From: Desmospora profundinema | GTDB lineage: Bacteria > Bacillota > Bacilli > Thermoactinomycetales > DSM-45169 | Direction: 5' to 3' | NCBI RefSeq assembly: GCF_031454155.1 | Contig: NZ_JAVDQG010000002.1 | Location: forward strand, 310,001-374,000 | Length of the DNA stretch: 64,000 nucleotides | Program-made: the position numbers and the translations under genes | In this document: positions 26,898-35,246 of the stretch, piece by piece | How the letters are laid out: each line of letters starts with the position of its first letter | Position numbering within the stretch: the stretch's first letter is position 1 | The notes under the pieces: generated by a model | What the model was told of the DNA's origin: nothing | Seen by the model: the letters and a program-made list of their open reading frames with translations, nothing else | Databases searched by the model: none

Positions 26898-29225
26898 TTA
26901 CGAATCGGGTTGTTCCGGTGGTATGGTGACATCGTCACCGGGGTTGTCGGGATTGTTCGGATCAGGAGATCCATTCCCCGGATCGGGAGTGCCATTTCCC
27001 GGAGGTGTATTTCCGTTATCGGGCAGTTGCGGTAGCTGCGGTTGCTCAGGCTGCTGATTGTTCCGTTCTTCTCTCTCTCTTTTCTCTTTCTCCTTTTTTT
27101 CTTTTTCTTCCTCCGCTCTTTTACATTCATAGCATTTGAAGGAGTACGGCGGTTGGGATTTGAACCGACTGTTCTTTTTCACCAATTCCGGATCCGCTTG
27201 TATCAAGGCCTGGAAGATACTGGCCCACACATAGCGCGCCCGCATATCATCCGGCAACCGCTTGTTCACTCCGTAACCGGTCCAGACTCCCAAGGAAATA
27301 TCCGGAGTATAGCCGATAAACCAGACATCGTTGGTATTTTGAGTCGTTCCCGTCTTGCCCGCTAAATCATACCCCGGCGCCCGAGCGCCGATATACGTAC
27401 CGGTCCCCGATCGGATCACATCACGCAACATGTCCGTAGTCCAGTACGCCGCTTGGGGAGAGAAGACCTGAACCGGATCCGGCTGGTGTTGATATACCAC
27501 GTTACCGGCGGAGTCTTCAATCCGTTCAATGATATAAGGCTCATTAAACTTCCCTTCATTGCCCATCATGGCGTAACCGGCTGTCATGCGCTGCACGTCA
27601 AACCCGCGGGTGAATCCACCGATAGCTGATGCTTCCCCGTCGTTCTCATGAACAGGGAAGTTCATCTTTTCCAGATATTCAAATCCGTTTTGCACCCCGA
27701 CCGACCGTAATACCTTGATAGACGGGATGTTCATCGATAACTTCAGGGCATCCCTGGCTGTCATCGCACCGGAGTACCGATTGGTGTAGTTTCGATAAAC
27801 ATGATTGCCGTATCTAGCCTTCAAGGGTTCGTCGATAATGATCGAGTCCGGTGAAATAACCCCTTTATCCAATCCGGGACCAAAATCCAACAACGGTTTG
27901 ATGGTGGAGCCCGGTTGGCGGGAGGTATCAAATGCATAGTTGTTTTGGTCTTCTTCAAAGTCCCGTCCACCGACAAAAGCCAGCGTGGCCCCTGTTTTGG
28001 TATCGAGCAGGGTAGCCCCCACCTGCTCCTTGGCATTTTTGTATTCTCTGCCATTCAAAGTGAAAGTAGTGGGCCTGGCGTACAAATTGTCTTTCAGAGC
28101 CGCTTCATTAATGGCATCATACAGCTTTTGATCGACTGTGGTATGGATTTGGTAACCGCCGCCCCACACCTTATTTTTGTATTCCTGAAGCGTTTCTAAG
28201 TATTTTCCTTCCTCGCTCAGCTTCTGAGCATCCAACCCGTCCTCTCTCATCAAGATCTTGGCTGCTTCCAGTTCCACAGTCATGGTGATGTATGGATATC
28301 TGATGTGGGCCGTAGTGGGCTGGTCTTCCTCTTCAGCCAGAGAGCCGGCGATGTCAAAGGAAGCGGCTTCTTTACTCTCCGCCTCCGAGATGGAGCCGGT
28401 TTCCTCCATTTTTCGCAGCACCCACTGCATCCGCTTGGTCCCATATTTGAGATTCTCTTCTCCCCGGAAAGGGTTGTAGGCATTGGGACGCTGCACCATG
28501 CCTGCAATGTACGCCGCCTGGGACAGGTTCAGATCCTTGGCGTCCACCCCGAACATTCCCTGGGCGGCAGCCTGCACTCCCAGCATATGGCGACCATTGA
28601 TATCTTTCCCGAAATACAAAGAGTTCAGATAAGCATCCAATATTTGGTCTTTACTAAAAAAGTGCTCCATCCGCAACGCCAAAAAAATCTCTTTTGCTTT
28701 ACGGTCAAGGGATTGAGCCCGATTGTCCAGAATGATATTCTTCACCAGCTGCTGGGTGATGGTGCTTCCGCCGGTTTGGACCTGGCTTCCCGTCGCTTGC
28801 TGCCAAGCCGCGCGCAGGATGGATTTGGGCACCACCCCATCATGTTCATAAAACTCGCGGTCCTCAGTGGAAATCAAGGCATGGACCAAGTGAGGACTCA
28901 CCTCTTCGTGGGTCACCACTTTTCGGTCCCCTTCCTGCACCCGCAGACGTCCAATCGCCTTGCCGTCCTGAAAATAAGCGTAACTCGTTTGTGACCAACC
29001 CGTAATCTTCCCTTCCAATTCTTCCCTTTCCCGTATGGGCTCCTCGTTCACAAGAGAAGCGACATAGCCTGCCGCAGCCCCTACAGTGGCCATACTACCA
29101 ACGACAAATAAGGTGAAAAGTACCAAAAATGCGAATAAAAGAGCGCGCAACCAACGACCGTTTTTCTCGCCGCTCCCCTTGTGTTCCCCTGAACTTTCTG
29201 GGTTGAATGAACGTTGATCTGCCAC
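26898..29225 (-). CDS. Class A penicillin-binding protein (PBP1A/2D type)
   Basis: Bifunctional peptidoglycan glycosyltransferase/transpeptidase, 775 residues. N-terminal membrane anchor at about 27-55. GT51 domain with STEDREFYEHDGV (catalytic Glu121) and GGSTITQQLVKN. Transpeptidase domain with STIK at 440-443 (after SRQPG), SMN and KTGTT. The C-terminus after about residue 700 is a highly charged Glu/Lys stretch followed by a Pro/Gly/Asn/Asp tail, likely wall-associated. Two cysteines (CYEC) sit just before the charged stretch. GTG start behind GGAGGG. It interrupts the comEA-comEC order found in B. subtilis. Confidence 0.95.
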   Translation of the reverse strand: MADQRSFNPESSGEHKGSGEKNGRWLRALLFAFLVLFTLFVVGSMATVGAAAGYVASLVNEEPIREREELEGKITGWSQTSYAYFQDGKAIGRLRVQEGDRKVVTHEEVSPHLVHALISTEDREFYEHDGVVPKSILRAAWQQATGSQVQTGGSTITQQLVKNIILDNRAQSLDRKAKEIFLALRMEHFFSKDQILDAYLNSLYFGKDINGRHMLGVQAAAQGMFGVDAKDLNLSQAAYIAGMVQRPNAYNPFRGEENLKYGTKRMQWVLRKMEETGSISEAESKEAASFDIAGSLAEEEDQPTTAHIRYPYITMTVELEAAKILMREDGLDAQKLSEEGKYLETLQEYKNKVWGGGYQIHTTVDQKLYDAINEAALKDNLYARPTTFTLNGREYKNAKEQVGATLLDTKTGATLAFVGGRDFEEDQNNYAFDTSRQPGSTIKPLLDFGPGLDKGVISPDSIIIDEPLKARYGNHVYRNYTNRYSGAMTARDALKLSMNIPSIKVLRSVGVQNGFEYLEKMNFPVHENDGEASAIGGFTRGFDVQRMTAGYAMMGNEGKFNEPYIIERIEDSAGNVVYQHQPDPVQVFSPQAAYWTTDMLRDVIRSGTGTYIGARAPGYDLAGKTGTTQNTNDVWFIGYTPDISLGVWTGYGVNKRLPDDMRARYVWASIFQALIQADPELVKKNSRFKSQPPYSFKCYECKRAEEEKEKKEKEKREREERNNQQPEQPQLPQLPDNGNTPPGNGTPDPGNGSPDPNNPDNPGDDVTIPPEQPDS

Positions 29226-29357
29226 CGCTTACACCCTCCTTGCTTCCTGCAAACATTGTATCATATGAAGGAAAAACGGAAGATACCCTAAATTGACTAT
29301 CCTTGATTGCAATCATGTGAACAACGAAAAGTACCAATGGATAACACCCCAAAAACA

Positions 29358-29386
29358 TTCGACAGGAAAACGTTTTCCTGTATAAT
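29358..29386 (+). promoter_or_regulatory. Promoter whose spacer is a LacI/CcpA-type palindrome
   Basis: TTCGAC (29358-29363), a 17-base spacer and a consensus TATAAT (29381-29386). The palindrome CAGGAAAACGTTTTCCTG (29363-29380) fills the spacer completely, so a bound repressor would directly block RNA polymerase. The core AAACGTTT matches the operators of the sugar cluster at 18331 and 20551. Confidence 0.75.
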
Positions 29387-29448
29387 AGAGCATGGAATTG
29401 ATTAAAAAGTCCTGAAACTACATGGCTATGAAACAAAAGGGGGATTCC

Positions 29449-32448
29449 ATGAGTAATCCACGTCCACGAGCAATCTACCCCTTTGACGAATGGAAGGTCG
29501 TCGAGGAAACCTACCAAACCGAGCACCACTTGCGCAATGAAACCATCTTTGCCACCGGAAACGGCACCATCGGCCTGCGGGGAAACCTGGAAGAAGGGTG
29601 GCACGGCCCGGATGGCCAATCGGTTGACGGCACCTATCTTAACGGTTTCTATGAATCAGAGCCGATCATATACGGCGAGGGAGCCTATGGTTACGCCAAA
29701 AACAGCCAAACGCTGCTCAATGTAACCGATGGCAAGCGGATTCGTCTCTGGGTGGAAGGGGAACCTTTCCACCTCTTTCACGGCCGGATCCAGAATCATA
29801 AGCGAACACTGGATCTGAAAAGAGGACTCTTGATCCGGGAAGCCACCTGGGAGTCGCCGCGGGGGCATCAAATCCGTCTCCTCAGCCAGCGGCTGGTTTC
29901 CTTCACCCGTCGGCATGTAGTCGCCATCCATTATACCGTCGAGGCCCTCAACTTTGACGGCCATCTGCGGCTGGAGTCCTCCCTGGAAGGGGAAGTGAGT
30001 AACCAGATCACCGGTGGCGACCCGAGGACGGGATCCGCTTTCGCCGGTCCGGTATTAAACACGGAGGAGGTTTTGCTCACCCCAACGGGAGGCGCCTTGC
30101 AACAGCGGACGACTCATACGGGTTTCACATTGGCATCCGCCATGGATCATCAGATGGAGACGACTGCTAAAGTCGAAGTCGATTCGATCCGGGAAAAAGA
30201 CCGGGCACTCATCCGCTGGGATCTCCAGGCAAAAAAAGGACAATCCGTCCATCTGACCAAAACCCTCTCTTATGTAACATCCAAGGACACGCCGGAAGAG
30301 CGTTTGCTGAAAGCAGCCACAGCGGAAGTAAAATCCGCCCTGGATGCCGGATTTGACAAGCTGGCGGCTGAGCAACGGCGCTTCCTGGACCAATATTGGG
30401 AACACAGCGATATCCGGATCGAAGGTGATCCCGCCCTGCAGCAAGGCGTTCGTTTTAATGCCTTTCACCTGCTTCAGTCGACGGGAAGAGACGGCAAGAC
30501 CAACATCAGTGCCAAAGGATTGACCGGGGAAGGATATGAGGGACATTACTTCTGGGACACGGAAACGTACATCCTCCCCACATTTCTTTACAGCCACCCG
30601 ACGATTGCACGGAAACTGCTGGAATATCGTTATCACATCCTGGATTACGCCCGCGAACGGGCACGGGAGCTTTCTCACCGGGGAGCACTCTATCCCTGGC
30701 GCACCATCGGAGGAGAGGAAACCTCCGCCTATTACCCTGCCGGAACGGCCCAGTACCATATCAATGCCGACATCATCCATGCTCTAAAACGGTATATGAA
30801 CGCCACCCGCGATCAGTCCTTTTTCCTGGAGTGCGGAGCGGAGATGTTGTTTGAAACCGCCCGCTTTTGGGCCGATCTGGGGGATTGGATTCCCGGCAAG
30901 GGCTTCTGCCTCAACAGCGTAACGGGACCCGATGAGTATACCGCCATCGTCAACAATAATGCTTACACCAATCTGATGGCCCAAGATCATCTGGTATATG
31001 CCTACACCTCCGCACAACACATGCGGCAAGAGCACCCCGATGCTTGGACAGCATTGGCAGATAAGATCGGATTGACGGACGGGGAAGTGGCAGAGTGGAA
31101 GCAAGCCTCGGACGGTATGTACATTCCCTATGACCCGGAGCGCGGCATCATCCCTCAGGATGATTCCTTTCTGGAAAAAGCGGTTTGGAATTTCGAAGAC
31201 ACTCCCCCCGACCGCTATCCGTTGTTGTTGCACTACCACCCGCTGGTGATCTACCGCCACCAGGTGTTGAAACAAGCCGATCTGGTACTGGCCCTGTTTT
31301 TACAATCCCATCAATTCTCCCTGGCGGAAAAAAAGCGTAACTACGACTACTATGAACCGCTCACCACCCACGATTCTTCCCTCTCCCCCTGCACCCACAG
31401 CATTCTGGCGGCAGAGCTGGGCTATAGGGAAGAGGCGTACGAATACTTTATGCGTACCGCCCGCATGGATCTGGATGATTACAATCAGAATGTAAAAGAC
31501 GGGGTTCATACAGCTTCGATGGCAGGCGCCTGGTTGTCGATCGTAAACGGTTTTGCCGGTATGCGGGAGGAGGAGGGGCGGCTTCGCTTTCAGCCCATGA
31601 TCCCGGACGCATGGAATCGCTACCGGTTCCGGATCCGCTTTCAAGGCCGTTCCCTCGAAGTGGACATCTCTCGGGAGAAGACGACTTACACCTTGCTGGA
31701 GGGAGAGCCGCTCACCGTTTTCCACCAGGGACGACCGGTGGAAGTGAAGACCGGCTTACCGGTGGAACGGGCGATGAAACCGGAGTTGGAAGGCGTCATC
31801 TTCGATCTGGACGGCGTCATCACCGACACGGCGGAGTACCATTACCGCGCTTGGAAGCGCTTGGCCGAAGAATTAGGACTTCCCTTGGACCGGGAATGGA
31901 ATGAGAAGTTAAAGGGGCTGAGCCGGATGGACTCGCTGGAGCGGATACTGGCACAGGGATCCCGATCATATAGTGATGAGGAGAAACAGATCCTCGCTGC
32001 TAAAAAGAATGAGTACTACCGCGCCATGATCGCCGACCTCTCCCCTCGGGATTTGCTGCCCGGCATTGGCGAACTGTTGCAGGAACTAAAACAAGCGGGA
32101 ATCCGAATAGGATTGGCATCCGCCAGCAAAAACGCTCCCGCCGTGGTGAAACGACTGGAGATCGCTGACGCCTTTGACACCATCGTCGATCCTGCTCGTT
32201 TAGCCAAAGGAAAACCGGATCCGGAAATCTTCCTGAAGGCGGCGGAGCAGCTGGGACTTCCACCCGCTCACTGTCTGGGCATCGAAGACGCAAAAGCAGG
32301 CATCCAAGCCATTCGACAGGCACAGATGTTTGCTGTCGGTGTCGGCGATGAATCGGTGATAATGGAAGCCGACTGGGGTGTCCCGGACACGTTGGAGTTG
32401 ACCCTTGCAGCCTTGCGCCAACAATTTGACCAATTTCATCGAAATTAA
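29449..32448 (+). CDS. GH65 disaccharide phosphorylase fused to beta-phosphoglucomutase
   Basis: 999-residue two-enzyme fusion. Residues 1 to about 760 are a full GH65 phosphorylase (maltose/kojibiose/trehalose type) with the catalytic acid Glu496 in TGPDEYTAIVNNN and the phosphate-loop region THDSSLSPCTHS. Residues about 780-995 are a HAD beta-phosphoglucomutase with FDLDGVITDTAEYHYRAW (Asp786 nucleophile, Asp788 acid/base), SASKNA and GIEDAKAGIQAI. GH65 enzymes release beta-glucose 1-phosphate, which betaPGM turns into glucose 6-phosphate, so both steps sit in one chain. ATG at 29449 follows AAGGGGGATTCC. Substrate is most likely maltose from the context; not proven. Confidence 0.95.
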   Translation: MSNPRPRAIYPFDEWKVVEETYQTEHHLRNETIFATGNGTIGLRGNLEEGWHGPDGQSVDGTYLNGFYESEPIIYGEGAYGYAKNSQTLLNVTDGKRIRLWVEGEPFHLFHGRIQNHKRTLDLKRGLLIREATWESPRGHQIRLLSQRLVSFTRRHVVAIHYTVEALNFDGHLRLESSLEGEVSNQITGGDPRTGSAFAGPVLNTEEVLLTPTGGALQQRTTHTGFTLASAMDHQMETTAKVEVDSIREKDRALIRWDLQAKKGQSVHLTKTLSYVTSKDTPEERLLKAATAEVKSALDAGFDKLAAEQRRFLDQYWEHSDIRIEGDPALQQGVRFNAFHLLQSTGRDGKTNISAKGLTGEGYEGHYFWDTETYILPTFLYSHPTIARKLLEYRYHILDYARERARELSHRGALYPWRTIGGEETSAYYPAGTAQYHINADIIHALKRYMNATRDQSFFLECGAEMLFETARFWADLGDWIPGKGFCLNSVTGPDEYTAIVNNNAYTNLMAQDHLVYAYTSAQHMRQEHPDAWTALADKIGLTDGEVAEWKQASDGMYIPYDPERGIIPQDDSFLEKAVWNFEDTPPDRYPLLLHYHPLVIYRHQVLKQADLVLALFLQSHQFSLAEKKRNYDYYEPLTTHDSSLSPCTHSILAAELGYREEAYEYFMRTARMDLDDYNQNVKDGVHTASMAGAWLSIVNGFAGMREEEGRLRFQPMIPDAWNRYRFRIRFQGRSLEVDISREKTTYTLLEGEPLTVFHQGRPVEVKTGLPVERAMKPELEGVIFDLDGVITDTAEYHYRAWKRLAEELGLPLDREWNEKLKGLSRMDSLERILAQGSRSYSDEEKQILAAKKNEYYRAMIADLSPRDLLPGIGELLQELKQAGIRIGLASASKNAPAVVKRLEIADAFDTIVDPARLAKGKPDPEIFLKAAEQLGLPPAHCLGIEDAKAGIQAIRQAQMFAVGVGDESVIMEADWGVPDTLELTLAALRQQFDQFHRN

Positions 32449-32455
32449 AGTAGAT

Positions 32456-32639
32456 TAGGGACGGACTGGTCATTCATTTTCCCATGAGAAAAGAAAGGGT
32501 TGGTATGACTTTTGGTTCGCTATTGCACTCACAGAGCACAAGTCTCGCCTGGGTCACTTCGTTCCCGGGCTCGCTATGCGCTCGAAGACAGCCATACCAA
32601 TCCGAGATCTCGCCCTACGGATTGTTTAGATACGCCCTA
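32456..32639 (-). repeat. F1 repeat, long form, reverse orientation
   Basis: 184 bases from TAGGGACGGACTGGTCATTC to TTGTTTAGATACGCCCTA. It carries the extra interior module GAGCACAAGTCTCGCC found also in the copy at 57874. It starts 7 bases after the GH65-betaPGM stop codon and its last base touches the stem of that gene's terminator. Confidence 0.75.
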
Positions 32640-32667
32640 GCCGGAAGGAGATCCCTTCCGGCTTTTT
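32639..32667 (+). terminator. Terminator of the GH65-betaPGM gene
   Basis: AGCCGGAAGG (32639-32648) and CCTTCCGGCT (32654-32663) with a 5-base loop, then TTTT. It is 190 bases from the stop codon only because an F1 repeat lies between. Confidence 0.85.
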
Positions 32668-32772
32668 CTCTGCCGAAAACATTTGCTCCCAGGCTTCCCC
32701 CATGATACGATCAAGGCGTCATTATCAGGGCCGCTTTCGGCCTTAGTTTCGATGTTTGAGAGGAGAATTGGA

Positions 32773-33594
32773 TTGCTCGCCCGCGCCCTGCATTGGATGA
32801 ACATCATCGTTTCATCCGCATTGATCGGTTTTGCCTTCAACATGATGCTGCTTCCCCATAAGGTTTTAAGCGGGGGCGTCTCCGGGATCGCCATGATCCT
32901 GGGACTGGTCACTCCCCTTAATACCGGGGTGATCATCTTTCTCTTGAACGTGCCCATCCTCATCCTGGGCTATCTGAAGCTGGGCAATCGCTTCATCATC
33001 TACAGCCTTCTTTCGATTGCGGTCACCGCTGTCAGCATGCAGTTCATTCCCTTGGAAGCCATATCCAATGATCCCATCATGTCCGCCATATTCGGCGGCG
33101 TCATCGTAGGGATCGCCACCGGGCTGATCTTTCGCTCCGGCGGTTCCACGGGAGGGTTTGACATCATCGGAATGGTGCTCACCCTGAAAAAAGAGCTGCC
33201 CCTGGGAGCGCTGATCTTCGCCTTAAACGCCGTTGTCGTCTTTATCTCCGGCTTTGTTTTCGACTGGGATCTGGCTTTGTACACCATGGCGTCCATCTAT
33301 GTCACCGGCAAGGTGATTGACGCCATCCACACGCGCCATGTGAAATTGACACTAATGATCATCACCCAAAAAGGGGATGCGGTCAAAAAGAAACTCCTTT
33401 CCAATCTCGTCCGCGGCATCACCGTCCTGGATGGGGAAGGAGCGTATACCCAAGAGAAGCGCCAAGTCCTCCTCACCGTCATCTCCCGGTACGAACTGCC
33501 GGATGTGAAACGCTGGGTCGCCTCCGCCGACCCCCAAGCCTTTGTCAACATTACACAAACCGTGGATGTGATGGGGTATTTCCGCCGAAGCTGA
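32773..33594 (+). CDS. YitT family membrane protein (DUF161/DUF2179)
   Basis: About 273 residues. Five to six N-terminal membrane segments carry the family motif LLPHKVLSGGVSGIAMIL and later FRSGGSTGGFDIIG. A soluble C-terminal DUF2179 domain has TLMIITQKGD and VNITQTVDVMGYF. Function unknown; the family includes B. subtilis YitT and YpjC. The TTG at 32773 is preferred since AGGAGA lies 6 bases upstream; an in-frame ATG at 32752 without a good site is the alternative. Confidence 0.88.
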   Translation: MLARALHWMNIIVSSALIGFAFNMMLLPHKVLSGGVSGIAMILGLVTPLNTGVIIFLLNVPILILGYLKLGNRFIIYSLLSIAVTAVSMQFIPLEAISNDPIMSAIFGGVIVGIATGLIFRSGGSTGGFDIIGMVLTLKKELPLGALIFALNAVVVFISGFVFDWDLALYTMASIYVTGKVIDAIHTRHVKLTLMIITQKGDAVKKKLLSNLVRGITVLDGEGAYTQEKRQVLLTVISRYELPDVKRWVASADPQAFVNITQTVDVMGYFRRS

Positions 33595-33630
33595 TCCCCC
33601 CTATGACAAAAACGAGAGGAGTCGGGCCTA

Positions 33631-33885
33631 ATGGCACACTTTGCCGCAATCTTGCATATGGAAAAGCCGGAACTGAACCAAACGTACCGGCCTCAACACC
33701 TGGAATACTTAAACGCCCTTGAAAAGCAGGGGAAAATATTTGCCAAGGGGCCTTTCGCCGATGGTACCGGCGGGATGGTGGTCTACATCGCCGATTCCTT
33801 GGAAGAAGCAAAAGAATTAGCCGAAAACGACCCCTATGTGACGGAAGGCGTCCGGCGGCTGGAACTGCACGAGTGGAGGATATAA
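33631..33885 (+). CDS. YciI-like protein
   Basis: 84 residues, YciI-like fold: RPQHLEYLNALEKQGKIFAKG, with the conserved His near residue 22, and a C-terminal AENDPYVTEGVRRLELHEW. The family is related to muconolactone isomerase-type dimeric barrels and has no settled role in Bacillales. It follows the YitT gene by 36 bases with an AGAGGAG site and ends at a strong terminator, so the two are likely co-transcribed. Confidence 0.85.
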   Translation: MAHFAAILHMEKPELNQTYRPQHLEYLNALEKQGKIFAKGPFADGTGGMVVYIADSLEEAKELAENDPYVTEGVRRLELHEWRI

Positions 33886-33888
33886 ACA

Positions 33889-33918
33889 AAAAAACCGACC
33901 CCATCAGGTCGGTTTTTT
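33889..33918. terminator. Terminator after the YciI gene
   Basis: AAACCGACC / GGTCGGTTT stem with a 7-base loop CCATCA-type and a T-run on the plus strand; an A-run before it lets it also serve the opposing small gene. Confidence 0.88.
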
Positions 33919-33939
33919 TATCATCATGATCGTATAGCC

Positions 33940-34203
33940 TCAGCCCGCCCGTTCTTGATCCTTGGCAACCGCTTTGCGCCAGGCCGGTATAGAGACCGCC
34001 ACCACTTCATCGGCGTAAATTAAGCCCAATTTATCTGTGACGTACACTTTACGCCCGTCAAATTTGTAACTCTCCAAGATATTGACATTCGTCACTTTGC
34101 CAAACGCACCGATGAGGGAAAGCTCATCCCCCACTTCCAACTGGTTCAGTACCGGACCGGATTGAACGCCTCCCATGACGAATTTCCCTCTAATTTTTGC
34201 CAT
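33940..34203 (-). CDS. Small protein of unknown function
   Basis: 87 residues, mainly beta-strand in pattern (KFVMGGVQSGPVLNQLEVGD, KVTNVNILESYKFDGRKVYV), ending in a charged helix. No family recognised with confidence; no signal or membrane segment. The ATG at 34203 sits 7 bases after GGAGGG, and the in-frame codons upstream precede that site. It stands alone between two terminators. Confidence 0.65.
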   Translation of the reverse strand: MAKIRGKFVMGGVQSGPVLNQLEVGDELSLIGAFGKVTNVNILESYKFDGRKVYVTDKLGLIYADEVVAVSIPAWRKAVAKDQERAG

Positions 34204-34368
34204 GATTGATCCCTCCAATTGAATCTTCTGACTATTTTACGACAGCGCTTTATTTCCACTGGAATGTAAAATGAAATTCTTATCTCTTATTCTACTCCCT
34301 CTTTACCCGGTTTTGGTGTTCAGTTTATGTACAATTTTTGAACTATTCCGTTTGAAAAAAGACATGAA

Positions 34369-34400
34369 AAAATCCGCCCTACCCCTAGCGGGCGGGCGGC
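34369..34400 (-). terminator. Terminator of dcd
   Basis: On the minus strand CCGCCC ... GGGCGG followed by ATTTTTT, directly after the dcd stop codon. Confidence 0.75.
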
Positions 34401-34403
34401 CAA

Positions 34404-34961
34404 TCAAATGCGGGGCAGGGTGATTCCCCGTTGGTTTTGGTATTTTCCCTGTTTGGCTCGGTAGGAGACTTCACAAGTCTCGTCACTTTCCAAAAACAAA
34501 ACCTGGCATAAGCCTTCATTGGCATAAATCTTGGCCGGCAACGGGGTGGTATTTGAGATTTCCAAGGTGACATGCCCTTCCCATCCGGGCTCAAAAGGAG
34601 TCACATTGGTGATGATTCCACAACGGGCATAGGTGGATTTCCCCACACAGACAGCCAGCACATTTTCGGGAATCCGAAAGTATTCCACTGAGGTGGCCAA
34701 CGCGAAGGAGTTGGGCGGAATAATGCAAACCTCTCCTTTGTAATCCAGGAATGAGTCCCCGCTGATCGCCTTCGGATCGATTACCGGCATCAGCGCATTA
34801 TGGAAGATCTTAAACTCGTCCCCCACCCGCAAATCGTAACCATAACTGGATAAACCAAAACTGATCGCTTCCCCTTTTCCCACATTCTGCTCGACAAAGG
34901 GTTCAATCATCCCCTGCTCCGTCGCCATGCGGCGGATCCATTTATCCGATTTAATCGTCAT
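34404..34961 (-). CDS. dcd: dCTP deaminase
   Basis: Converts dCTP to dUTP for thymidylate synthesis. 185 residues. Family features are [20 protein letters not shown] near the N-terminus, [31 protein letters not shown], and the catalytic-Glu segment [15 protein letters not shown]. The ATG at 34961 begins MTIKSDKW, typical of Firmicute Dcd; AAAGGAG lies about 14 bases upstream, slightly far. An upstream in-frame start would add 19 residues of no known homology. Confidence 0.93.
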   Translation of the reverse strand: MTIKSDKWIRRMATEQGMIEPFVEQNVGKGEAISFGLSSYGYDLRVGDEFKIFHNALMPVIDPKAISGDSFLDYKGEVCIIPPNSFALATSVEYFRIPENVLAVCVGKSTYARCGIITNVTPFEPGWEGHVTLEISNTTPLPAKIYANEGLCQVLFLESDETCEVSYRAKQGKYQNQRGITLPRI

Positions 34962-35020
34962 AACAGCCCAGGCTCCTTTGTTTAACGTATCCACCCCATT
35001 GTACAACAAACCATCCAAGC

Positions 35021-35053
35021 GAAAAACCGCCTTCTCCCAGGGGGAGGAGGCGG
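35021..35053 (-). terminator. Terminator belonging to metC
   Basis: On the minus strand CCGCCTCCTCCC / GGGAGAAGGCGG with TTTTTCGC following. It faces the metC direction, but an F2/F1 chimeric repeat separates it from the metC stop codon. Confidence 0.8.
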
Positions 35054-35054
35054 C

Positions 35055-35219
35055 CTAGTACAGTACTACAGTTGCATTTGTACGAAGAGTGTATAGGAAC
35101 GTGGGTTGGTCGGGCTGGTGGGCTGTCTTCGATCTCTTGCAAAAAGCGCAAAGGCTCTCCGCCAGCCATACCAACCCTCTCTCTTTCTCTCGGAAAAATG
35201 AATGACCAGACGAGCCCTA
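35055..35219 (+). repeat. Chimeric repeat: F2 left end joined to F1 right end
   Basis: Starts CTAG at 35055, then AGTACTACAGTT (35062-35073) and the F2 left half up to TTGCAAAAAGCGCAAAGG. It then continues as F1 (CTCTCCGCCAGCCATACC) and ends ATGACCAGACGAGCCCTA. It is the reciprocal arrangement to the copy at 24137-24202. It abuts the metC terminator. Confidence 0.75.
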
Positions 35220-35246
35220 ACAACACGAGAAGCGAGAAAAAGAATC

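Noticed and set aside
26898-27130. Low-complexity Glu/Lys and Pro/Gly tail of the PBP, considered as a possible repeat-mediated frameshift
   Set aside because: The frame is continuous to a stop next to a terminator, and charged or proline-rich tails are common in Firmicute class A PBPs.
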